Shown piece after piece: positions 6,161 to 13,521 of a DNA stretch of 17,534 bases. This stretch comes from an uncultured Eubacteriales bacterium (GTDB lineage: Bacteria; Bacillota; Clostridia; Oscillospirales; CAG-272): positions 1 to 17,534 of the forward strand of contig URHR01000042.1 in NCBI GenBank assembly GCA_900547725.1, read 5' to 3'. Made by a program: the position numbers and the translations under genes. Each line of letters opens with the position of its first letter. The first letter of the stretch is position 1. The notes under the pieces were generated by a model. That model was not told where the DNA came from and searched no databases. It was given only the letters and a program-made list of their open reading frames with translations.

Positions 6161-6837
6161 AATATCTGCTTGACGCGGAGCAATATGCCGCCGTGCGGGA
6201 GGCGATGCGCGGGCGCATGATTCCGGACGCTTACGGCAAAAGCCGCGTCTGCAACCTGTATTTCGACACGCCTGATTTCCGGATCATCCGCCGCTCGCTT
6301 GAGAAGCCGGTCTATAAGGAAAAACTTCGCCTGCGGAGTTACGGTCCTGTCGGCGCGGACGGAACGGTGTTTGCGGAACTGAAAAAGAAGTATCAGTCGG
6401 TGGTCTACAAGCGGCGGGCGACCATGAGAAGGGATGGCGCGATGGAATTCTTCCGTGCTCCCGACCCGCATACGCAGATCGAGCGCGAGCTTGCCTATTT
6501 CCTGACGGTCAATCCGACCGCCGAGCCGATGATCTGGCTCTCCTACGCAAGGGAAGCCTTCTTCGGCGCAAACAATCCCGATTTTCGCATGACCTTTGAT
6601 ACCGACGTGCTGGCGCGTTGGGACGACCTGACCCTCGGCGGCGGCATTTACGGCGCGCCGGTTCTTCCGCAGGGAAAGGTGCTGATGGAGGCCAAGGTCG
6701 CGGACGCGATGCCGCTCTGGCTGACAAATACGCTTTCGGCGGCGGGCATCCGCCCGACATCTTTTTCCAAATACGGCACGGCATACCTGCAGAGGCAGGA
6801 GACCGGGCTTCTCACAGGAGGACAACACTATGCTTAA
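6124..6837 (+). CDS. VTC-domain polyphosphate polymerase family protein
   Basis: The protein has 237 residues from the ATG at 6124. VTC domains form a cytosolic-facing beta tunnel that makes polyphosphate from a nucleoside triphosphate. Expected tunnel motifs are present: FKRYELKY at 7-14, NLYFDT at 44-49, KLRLR at 67-71, ELKKKY with VYKRR at 85-98, ERE before the middle, EAK at 189-191 and SFSKYGTAY around K216. The length matches stand-alone bacterial VTC proteins. I chose ATG 6124, which sits behind a purine-rich AAGGAAAGGGGGA; an earlier in-frame ATG at 6064 would add 20 unrelated residues. It overlaps both neighbours (37 bp upstream, 8 bp downstream), so it is translated with the DUF4956 partner. 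Polymerase activity is inferred from the family. Confidence 0.85.
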   Translation: MEVRTCFKRYELKYLLDAEQYAAVREAMRGRMIPDAYGKSRVCNLYFDTPDFRIIRRSLEKPVYKEKLRLRSYGPVGADGTVFAELKKKYQSVVYKRRATMRRDGAMEFFRAPDPHTQIERELAYFLTVNPTAEPMIWLSYAREAFFGANNPDFRMTFDTDVLARWDDLTLGGGIYGAPVLPQGKVLMEAKVADAMPLWLTNTLSAAGIRPTSFSKYGTAYLQRQETGLLTGGQHYA

Positions 6838-7522
6838 CAACCTGTTCAACAGCGTTTTCGCAAGCGAAACGCAATCCACGCTGTCCGTCGGACTGTTTCT
6901 GCTCTGCATCCTCGTCGCGCTGATCTGCGGCGGCATCTACGTTGCGGCGTTCTCCTTCCGCGCCCGCGGAAGTCGGAGTATGCGGCTCTCGCTGGCGCTC
7001 CTGCCTGCGGCGGTCTGCGTGGTTATCATGATGGTAAACGGAAGCGTCGGCGTTGGCGTGGCGGTGGCGGGCGCGTTTTCACTGGTTCGCTTCCGCTCCG
7101 CGCCGGGGAACGCAAAGGAGATTTCGGTCATCTTCATGGCAATGTGCTCGGGACTGATCGTCGGAGTCGGATATTTCGCATACGCCCTGCTTTTCAGCGT
7201 TCTGATGGGCGGGCTGTTGATGGCGCTGACCGCCTTCTGGGAAAAGGAGCGAAACCGCGACTGCGCAAGAACCCTGAAACTGACAGTTCCAGAAGATCTG
7301 GACTATACGGGCGCATTTGACGAGGTGTTTCATACCTATACCGAGAGTGCCGAACTCACCGCCGCGAAAACCGCGAATATGGGAAGCCTTTATAAGCTGA
7401 CCTATCGGGTTGTTTTGAAACCGACCGTCAGCGAGAAACGGTTTCTGGATGACCTTCGCGTGCGGAACGGCAATCTGGAAATCCTCCTCGCCCGCGCGGA
7501 GGAAAACGAAAAGGATCTGTAA
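6830..7522 (+). CDS. DUF4956 family membrane protein
   Basis: The protein has 230 residues. Four or so hydrophobic segments lie at about 18-41, 52-71, 99-117 and 118-136, followed by a soluble C-terminal domain of about 90 residues. Between helices lies the family's conserved loop GAFSLVRFRSAPGNAKEI (81-98). DUF4956 proteins are routinely encoded next to VTC-domain proteins, and that is the case here, with an 8-bp overlap and a ribosome binding site ACAGGAGGA inside the VTC gene. The likely role is a membrane partner for the VTC protein, perhaps anchoring it or moving its product, but no biochemical function is established that I know of. The soluble tail (FDEVFHTYTESAELTAAKTANMGSLYKLTYRV) looks like an alpha/beta ferredoxin-like fold. 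Confidence 0.85.
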   Translation: MLNNLFNSVFASETQSTLSVGLFLLCILVALICGGIYVAAFSFRARGSRSMRLSLALLPAAVCVVIMMVNGSVGVGVAVAGAFSLVRFRSAPGNAKEISVIFMAMCSGLIVGVGYFAYALLFSVLMGGLLMALTAFWEKERNRDCARTLKLTVPEDLDYTGAFDEVFHTYTESAELTAAKTANMGSLYKLTYRVVLKPTVSEKRFLDDLRVRNGNLEILLARAEENEKDL

Positions 7523-7561
7523 TCTTAAAATTACATGATCCATTTCCGAAGGAGAAAAATC

Positions 7562-9703
7562 ATGAAAAAGAACCTATTACGGAGCATCCTGCCAAGCCTG
7601 TTGCTTTCCGCCGCTTTGCTCGGAAGCTGTGCGCAGACGGGGAACGGCGGGAACAGCATAAACGGAGCGAACGGAACAAACAACTCCGGTCAGGCGAACA
7701 ACGGCGGAACGATCACCGACGACAGCACCGTGACAACCGTCCCCGTCGATACCACCGCGCATGATTACGCCTTCGTGTCGCAGGACGGCGACAGCTACAC
7801 CTATCGGTGCGACGATTGCGGCGAGAGCGCAACCGTGACGGTCAGATGCGAATTGGGAACAGCCGGGTGCGTAAAGGTCGAAGGCAATACCCTGACCCTT
7901 TCGGGCATGACCGAGGACAGCATCTATAGCCTTTCGGGCGTTTTTTACGGCAACATCGCGGTGGAAGGCAACGGGAATTGCAGAATCGAGTTGGAGTTGC
8001 AGGGCGTGACCGTGAATTCCGCCGCCGAATGCCCGCTGACCGTCAGCGGCGCGGGTGAGGTGACCATTTCGGCAAAGAAGGAAACCGATAACTATCTCTG
8101 CGACCTGCGCGCGGAAGTTACGGACGCAACCGCAATCAGCGCGGCGGTCTGGAGCGACTGCGACCTCAATCTGCAGGGCAAGGGGAATCTGTACGTCAGT
8201 TCGGTTGCAAATAACGGCGTTCACACCAAGGACGACCTGAAGGTCAAAAACCTGTTTTTGCAGGTGGAGTGCGAGGACAACGCGCTGAAGGGCAACGACA
8301 GCGTGACGGTTGAATCGGGAACGCTGATTCTGATTGCGCGGACGGGGGACGGCATCAAGACCACAAACAGCGACCTCTCCTCCAGGGGCAACCAGCGCGG
8401 AACGGTTGCAATCACGGGCGGGAATGTCCGCATCTACGCCGCCTGCGACGGAATCGACGCGGCGTATGACGTTACGGTGGACGAATCTTTCGCTACCGTG
8501 AACTTGACGGTCTTTACCGACAGGTATTCCAAGTATTCAAAGGAAGTCAACGCCGCCGATGAAAGCATTCTGTATCTGCGCGCCTCCGCAAGCAATTATC
8601 GGTATTCGCTCTATTTCTATAACAACGAGGGCGGCACGTGGTGCCGTGCGGAGAGCGCCAAGTCGACGGGAAACAGCCGCTACAGCTATTATACGGTGAC
8701 AAAGCCGGACGGATATGAGAAATGCAACCTGTATGTCTACACCGCCGACCAAACGCCGGGGCAGAGCGACAGTTGCTACGCCGAAAAGGACGATATTACG
8801 CTCAACGAAAGTTACGATACCATCGCAATCTCGTTCAGCGGCAACAGGATGCGTCTAAGCTGGACCACCTACAGCACCGCGCAGGGCGGCATGGGCGGCA
8901 TGAATGACGGGAACACCGATCAGGGCGACCATTCCACCAAAGGTCTGAAGGCGGCAAATGCGATCACGGTTTCGGCGGGAAGCGTGACGGTGGAGTCCTA
9001 CGACGACTGCATCCATGCAAACAACACCACCACGCCGGAAAACGGCGCGGCGGCAACCGGGAACGTGACGGTCACAGGCGGAACGCTGACCCTCTCTTCC
9101 TGCGATGCCGCAATCCACGCGGACGGAGCGGTGACAGTCTCGGGCGGAACGGTCAACGTCCTGAAAAGCTACGAGGGCATCGAAGGCGCGACCGTCACCC
9201 TCGCGGGCGGCGACATCACGGTAGTTTCCTCGGATGACGGCGTGAACGGATCGGGAACGGGCGGAACGAGCATCGTCATCTCGGGCGGTACGCTCTATGT
9301 GCTGGCAGGCGGGGACGGCGTGGATTCCAACAGCCGCGATCCCTACGGCGGCATCCGGTTCGCGGGCGGCAGATCGGTCATCATTTCCACAGGACGTGCG
9401 GATTCGTCGATTGACACCGAGGCGGGCTATACCTATGAGGGCGGCTACGTCGTGGCAATCGGACTTGCGGGCGGCATGAGCACGGAGTCCACGCATTGCT
9501 CCCCGTCGCTGACGAGCGTTGGAATGAGCAAAAACGTGACTCTGACCGCAGGAAGCTACCTGACCGTGAGCGGCGTTGTGAGCGTCAAAGCCCCTGCGGC
9601 AATGAACGCATTGGTCATCTGCCTCGGGAAAACGAACGCAGGCATCTCGACGGGAACAACTGGGGGCGGAGACGCAGATGTCGTCTGGAGCGTTGCGGGG
9701 TAA
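7562..9703 (+). CDS. Beta-helix carbohydrate-binding lipoprotein (Cthe_2159-like)
   Basis: The protein has 713 residues from the ATG at 7562 (ribosome binding site AAGGAG, 7549-7554). A signal peptide ends in the lipobox LGSC (Cys23), so it should be lipid-anchored outside the membrane. A Ser/Asn/Gly/Thr linker follows. The rest is built of beta-helix rungs with recurring turns such as NNGVHTKDD, DGIKTTNS, CDGIDAAYD, DDCIHANN, DAAIHADG, SDDGVNGS and GDGVDSN. These acidic turns resemble the calcium-binding rungs of the cellulose/pectin-binding protein Cthe_2159 and the carbohydrate-binding domain family often found in VTC/DUF4956/CotH clusters. Residues about 315-450 do not follow the rung pattern and form an inserted Tyr-rich beta domain. 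The gene is 39 bp after DUF4956 and ends the operon before a terminator. Confidence 0.8.
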   Translation: MKKNLLRSILPSLLLSAALLGSCAQTGNGGNSINGANGTNNSGQANNGGTITDDSTVTTVPVDTTAHDYAFVSQDGDSYTYRCDDCGESATVTVRCELGTAGCVKVEGNTLTLSGMTEDSIYSLSGVFYGNIAVEGNGNCRIELELQGVTVNSAAECPLTVSGAGEVTISAKKETDNYLCDLRAEVTDATAISAAVWSDCDLNLQGKGNLYVSSVANNGVHTKDDLKVKNLFLQVECEDNALKGNDSVTVESGTLILIARTGDGIKTTNSDLSSRGNQRGTVAITGGNVRIYAACDGIDAAYDVTVDESFATVNLTVFTDRYSKYSKEVNAADESILYLRASASNYRYSLYFYNNEGGTWCRAESAKSTGNSRYSYYTVTKPDGYEKCNLYVYTADQTPGQSDSCYAEKDDITLNESYDTIAISFSGNRMRLSWTTYSTAQGGMGGMNDGNTDQGDHSTKGLKAANAITVSAGSVTVESYDDCIHANNTTTPENGAAATGNVTVTGGTLTLSSCDAAIHADGAVTVSGGTVNVLKSYEGIEGATVTLAGGDITVVSSDDGVNGSGTGGTSIVISGGTLYVLAGGDGVDSNSRDPYGGIRFAGGRSVIISTGRADSSIDTEAGYTYEGGYVVAIGLAGGMSTESTHCSPSLTSVGMSKNVTLTAGSYLTVSGVVSVKAPAAMNALVICLGKTNAGISTGTTGGGDADVVWSVAG

Positions 9704-9726
9704 AAATTAAGCGAAATAAAAAGGGG

Positions 9727-9753
9727 AGCGGCGGACATCAGTCCGCCGCTTTT
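9727..9753 (+). terminator. Terminator of the polyphosphate/beta-helix operon
   Basis: A perfect 10-bp stem AGCGGCGGAC/GTCCGCCGCT (9727-9736 with 9741-9750, loop ATCA) runs into TTTTGTTG. It lies 24 bp after the stop codon of the beta-helix lipoprotein. Confidence 0.85.
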
Positions 9754-9943
9754 GTTGTGGTGGCGGGGAATGAAATGATGTTTCGTTATATAACATTGGA
9801 AAAGATTATAAAAGACGGGGTTTTGAAACTTACGGTGAGCCCTCTTTCGAGATGCCCCCTGCAATCTCAGAGGCCTTTCTCCAACCTCCAAGTCCTTTCT
9901 TTGCCTGCAAGCAGAATATTACAAGGAAAAGCAGAGCAGTCCA
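9754..9943 (+). other. Intergenic region with weak structure only
   Basis: About 190 bases without a convincing gene. It holds a 10-bp perfect palindrome GTTATATAAC (9785-9794) in an AT-rich stretch and an imperfect hairpin CCTCT..GAGAT with ATCTC-AGAGG (9841-9853 with 9864-9873). A 66-codon frame from 9775 has no good ribosome binding site and runs through the next promoter, so I do not call it. The pyrimidine-rich 9840-9900 block may be a decayed dispersed repeat. Confidence 0.4.
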
Positions 9944-9973
9944 TTGATTTTCCTGCTTTTGATGTGCTAAAAT
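9944..9973 (+). promoter_or_regulatory. Promoter of the solute-binding/MBL operon
   Basis: The -35 TTGATT (9944-9949) and -10 TAAAAT (9968-9973) are separated by 18 bp. TG at 9965-9966 gives an extended -10. The start codon is about 55 bp downstream. Confidence 0.65.
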
Positions 9974-10027
9974 GAGGATGAAACGGGGGAGTGGAAACTG
10001 TCGCTTCCCGAAAAGAAGAGGAGGAAT

Positions 10028-11563
10028 ATGATGAAACTGAAAAAATGGCTTTCTCTGCTGCTCGGACTTCTGTTGTTGGTCGTTCCGCTTGCAGCCTGCT
10101 CGTCGGGCAAGAACCCCGAGACGCCGAGCGGAAGTAAGACGGACGCTGGTGAAACCGAAGCGCCAACCGATCCCGTGGAGACCGCAGACCCCAATACGAT
10201 TCCGGATCTGCCGAGTGATCTGGACTTCAAGGGCAAGACCATCCGAATCCTGACCCGCCAGAACCGGAACCGTTATCAGGAGTGGGGCTCCAACGGCGCT
10301 TTGGACGATAAAGCGGACGATATCGACGAACAGGTCTACTATCGGAATCTTGAGATTCAGAAAAAACTGAATGTCGAGTTCGATATCACGCACGCGACGG
10401 TTCATGACAATGACCTCAACGCATGGCTTCAGAGCACGGCGCTGCTGAATGATTCCTTTGATATCATCAGCAATAAAGCCTATCAGTCGGTCAGTTCGGA
10501 ACTGCTCGGCTATTACATGAATCTTTATGACGTGGAGAACCTCAACCTCAATAAATCCTACTGGAATCAGACCTTTATTTCCGCAGGAACTGTCAACGAT
10601 CATTTGTATACCGTGGTCGGTGATATGAACATTTCGGTGTATATGACCATGTTCTGCATGTTTTTCAATATCAACAAGTGCGAGGCGCAGGGCGAGGGAT
10701 GGTCGATGGACGAAATTTTCGACGTGGCGTTGCAGGGCGACTGGACGTGGGAAAAATTCGCTTCCTATGTGAAGGACGCGGAGGTGGATCTCGGTGCGGA
10801 AAAGCCTGTTTACGCATTCTATTCGCATACTTATTCGCAGGCGTATGACGGATTGCTGCAGTCGTTTGAATTGAATCTCGTCAGCACCGATCCCGACGAC
10901 GGAACGCATACGTTGGTTGCGGGAACACGCTATGAGAAACTGCAGAACGCAACAAAGGCGGTTTACGACCTTTACTCAAACACAAATGTCAAACTGGATA
11001 CTTCCGGCTACGGAAGCGGGGAATACAACCTGTTCGACGCGGGCGAGGCGCTGTTCTCCATCGAGTGTGTGAACGACGCGCAGAACCGCAAGAACGCCAA
11101 TCTGACCGATGAATACGGGCTTCTGCCGCTCCCGAAGTACGAAGCGGACGGAACCGCAAACTACTACACGGGTCTGCAGGACAGTCATAACGTTATCTCG
11201 GTTGTCAAGGGCAGAAGCAACTATGCGGCAATCGGTGCGGTTTTGGAACTGCTGTCGGCATATAGCTACGAGGGCATCCGTCCTTACTATGTCAATACGC
11301 TTGCAAAGCAGAAGTATCTGGATAACCTCAAGTCCCAGAAGGTGATGGATCTGATTCTGGACGGCGCGAGATGGGATTTTGCGGCAATCTATGCCGCCTA
11401 CCTGCCCAACCGGGACGGAAACGCGCCGCATATGGCGCTCTGGAGAGGCGGATGCCAACACGGAAACACAGCGTACCGCTATGAACAACACAAGGACACT
11501 TGGAACAAGCTGCTCAAACAGTTTGACGCGGACGAACACTTTGCAAGGAAGAGCGCGTCATGA
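10028..11563 (+). CDS. Extracellular solute-binding lipoprotein (ABC type)
   Basis: The protein has 511 residues, or 510 from the adjacent ATG at 10031; AGAGGAGG at 10017-10024 could serve either. A signal peptide with lipobox LAAC precedes a Ser/Thr/Glu/Pro linker. The mature domain opens DFKGKTIRILTRQ, the first beta strand of cluster-B (family 1) sugar-type binding proteins, followed by repeated Tyr- and Trp-rich segments (ALQGDWTWEKFASYVKDAE, DEYGLLPLPKYEADG). The DWTWEKF and LPLPKY motifs are typical of Clostridia binding proteins for complex sugars or peptides. No permease or ATPase gene lies nearby; the next gene is a lipoprotein joined by an ATGA overlap. It may serve a transporter encoded elsewhere or act as a surface binding or sensing protein. 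The ligand is unknown. Confidence 0.8.
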   Translation: MMKLKKWLSLLLGLLLLVVPLAACSSGKNPETPSGSKTDAGETEAPTDPVETADPNTIPDLPSDLDFKGKTIRILTRQNRNRYQEWGSNGALDDKADDIDEQVYYRNLEIQKKLNVEFDITHATVHDNDLNAWLQSTALLNDSFDIISNKAYQSVSSELLGYYMNLYDVENLNLNKSYWNQTFISAGTVNDHLYTVVGDMNISVYMTMFCMFFNINKCEAQGEGWSMDEIFDVALQGDWTWEKFASYVKDAEVDLGAEKPVYAFYSHTYSQAYDGLLQSFELNLVSTDPDDGTHTLVAGTRYEKLQNATKAVYDLYSNTNVKLDTSGYGSGEYNLFDAGEALFSIECVNDAQNRKNANLTDEYGLLPLPKYEADGTANYYTGLQDSHNVISVVKGRSNYAAIGAVLELLSAYSYEGIRPYYVNTLAKQKYLDNLKSQKVMDLILDGARWDFAAIYAAYLPNRDGNAPHMALWRGGCQHGNTAYRYEQHKDTWNKLLKQFDADEHFARKSAS

Positions 11564-13488
11564 AACGGATTCTGAAACGGACGGTTCTGTCCGCCCTTGC
11601 CGCGCTTCTGCTGCTCGCGTCCTGCGCGGGCGGCGGAAACGGCGCGGGAACAGGGACTGCGGAACGGACAACCGAACGGCATACCGAAACCAACGCGCCG
11701 ACCGAAGGCTTCGCGCTTCTGCGGGACGGGAAGGCAATTCCCGTGGTGTATTCGGAGCTTTCCTATGCAACCGAGGCGGAGCGATTGGCAAAAGCCATCG
11801 GTACGGTGGCGGGGACGGAGGAGGTCAACACCGAAAGGCGCACGGCGGGCAAGGCAACCGACAGCACGCGGGCGGAAATCCTGCTCGGGCGTGTGGACTG
11901 CGACGAAAGCAGACAGGCATATGACGAGCTGAACAACTATTCGGTCTGCACGGTGCGGGTCATCGGGAACAAGCTGGTCATTTCCTCGTTGGAAAAGGCG
12001 TCGGTGACCGAGGCGGTGACGAAACTGCGACTGGCAATCTCGCGCATGGAAGACAGGAATCTGACCCTTGCGGCGGATTTTTCCGAACGCTATTATTCCT
12101 CTTCCACACTTGCAAAGGCGCAACTGCCGATTGCCGAGGGACAGGAATTTGAAATCATCGAGGAAAGCAACGACAGCCTTCAGATTCTCTTCAGCGATAC
12201 GAGCGAGGCGGCATTTGAGGCGTACTGTGAAAAGCTTGCGGAGGCGGGGTATACCCTGCGGCAGGAGAACACGCAGGAGGGCAACCGCCACCGAACTTAC
12301 GTCAACGGTACCTGCTCGGTGCAGGTCAGCCGCTTTGCGGGAATCGGGCGGCTTTGCCTGTTTGTCGACCCCTACAAAAAGGAGGGACAGCTTCCCGCCC
12401 TTGAGGACAGCTACACGGCGATTTACGATGTGCCGCTCCTGACCCAACTCGGGCTTTACAGCAATGACCCCGAAATCGTGAATTCGCTTTGCGAGAATGC
12501 GATCGGAGGGAGTCTGTCTGCCGATGATATGAAAAAGCTGTCCCGTGACTCGGGCGGAATGGGCTATGTCATCCGTCTGCGGGACGGGCGGTTTCTGCTG
12601 ATTGACGGCGGCTACGGCGTTGCGGACGACGGGAGCAGCGATCGGTTGGGCATTTACATGGAGTCCGAGGAATACCGGAACGACCCGACCAAGAGAGGCT
12701 TTGAGGATGCAGACCGCATTTACAATACGATGAAGGCGCAGACCGCCGAGGGGCAGGAGCCTCGGGTTGCGGCATGGATTTTCACCCACGCGGATATCGA
12801 CCATGTGGGCGCGTTCATCAAATTTGCGGAGAAGTACGGAAAGACTGTTATCGTCGGACAGCTGATTTACAATTTCCCCGTGTCGTCGATTCTCACAGGT
12901 TGGGGAGACCAACGCACGGCGGTTGTTCAGGCGGCGGCAAAGTATTACGGGAGTGTTCCGACGGTCACGGCGCACGCGGGGCAGGTCTATCGGATTGCGG
13001 ACCTGACGGTTCGGATGCTCTTCAATATGGAGCTTCTGGAACCCGATCTGCCGAAGAACCTGAAATTCAACGACACCAGTCTAGTCTTTCAGATTGAAAC
13101 AGAGGACGGCACGCGGCTGATGATTCTCGGCGATTGCTACCCTTGCGAGGCGGAGGTCATTGATAAGCTGTACAGCGGGGAAACGCTGAAATCGGATATC
13201 GTGCAGGTGTCGCACCACGGCATTGAGGGCGTGGGGCACGGCGATAGCCTGTATGAAAACATCGGCGCAACGGCGGCGCTTTGGCCGGCGGGAACATGGA
13301 AGTACAATTACCCCTGCACGTTGGTGAATCGGAACACCGATCCTGCCGCCTGCCGGACGCGTGACGAGCGCGACTCCAAGCACAACAAATGGATTATGGA
13401 CAACATCGGTATGAACGGGATCTACCTTGCGGGAGGTGAGAACACGGTCTTTGAACTGCGCGACCACGGTTTGACCCCAAAATCTTAA
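11560..13488 (+). CDS. Lipoprotein with ComEC-like metallo-beta-lactamase domain
   Basis: The protein has 642 residues. The signal peptide ends in lipobox LASC (Cys22). Residues about 45-175 (EILLGRVDCDESRQAYDEL...YSVCTVRVIGNKLVISS) resemble the alpha/beta accessory domain seen at the N-terminus of GH20/GH67/DUF4838-type proteins. The C-terminal half is a metallo-beta-lactamase fold: IDGG (348-351), THADIDHVG (His410, Asp412, Asp414, His415), ILGD (Asp525) and SHHG (His552-553). The HxDxDH form, with Asp for the second His, is that of ComEC/Rec2-type MBL domains, which are linked to phosphodiester cleavage. Here it would be outside the membrane. Start and stop overlap the solute-binding gene as ATGA, so the two are translationally coupled. 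The substrate is unknown; nucleic acid or teichoic-acid-like phosphodiesters are guesses. Confidence 0.75.
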   Translation: MKRILKRTVLSALAALLLLASCAGGGNGAGTGTAERTTERHTETNAPTEGFALLRDGKAIPVVYSELSYATEAERLAKAIGTVAGTEEVNTERRTAGKATDSTRAEILLGRVDCDESRQAYDELNNYSVCTVRVIGNKLVISSLEKASVTEAVTKLRLAISRMEDRNLTLAADFSERYYSSSTLAKAQLPIAEGQEFEIIEESNDSLQILFSDTSEAAFEAYCEKLAEAGYTLRQENTQEGNRHRTYVNGTCSVQVSRFAGIGRLCLFVDPYKKEGQLPALEDSYTAIYDVPLLTQLGLYSNDPEIVNSLCENAIGGSLSADDMKKLSRDSGGMGYVIRLRDGRFLLIDGGYGVADDGSSDRLGIYMESEEYRNDPTKRGFEDADRIYNTMKAQTAEGQEPRVAAWIFTHADIDHVGAFIKFAEKYGKTVIVGQLIYNFPVSSILTGWGDQRTAVVQAAAKYYGSVPTVTAHAGQVYRIADLTVRMLFNMELLEPDLPKNLKFNDTSLVFQIETEDGTRLMILGDCYPCEAEVIDKLYSGETLKSDIVQVSHHGIEGVGHGDSLYENIGATAALWPAGTWKYNYPCTLVNRNTDPAACRTRDERDSKHNKWIMDNIGMNGIYLAGGENTVFELRDHGLTPKS

Positions 13489-13521
13489 AAGAGCCGCGAA
13501 AAGCGGCGGAAAGGCTTGAAC

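Noticed and set aside
9775..9975. 66-codon + strand frame before the solute-binding gene
   Set aside because: No good ribosome binding site, overlaps the -35/-10 of the next operon, and no recognisable peptide features.
9830..10909. Minus-strand frame opposite the solute-binding gene
   Set aside because: It mirrors a clear lipoprotein on the + strand, lacks a plausible start context, and its composition is that of a shadow frame.
13489..13521. Terminator between the MBL and secreted-protein genes
   Set aside because: Only a 4-bp CCGC/GCGG stem with no T-run; the genes are likely co-transcribed.
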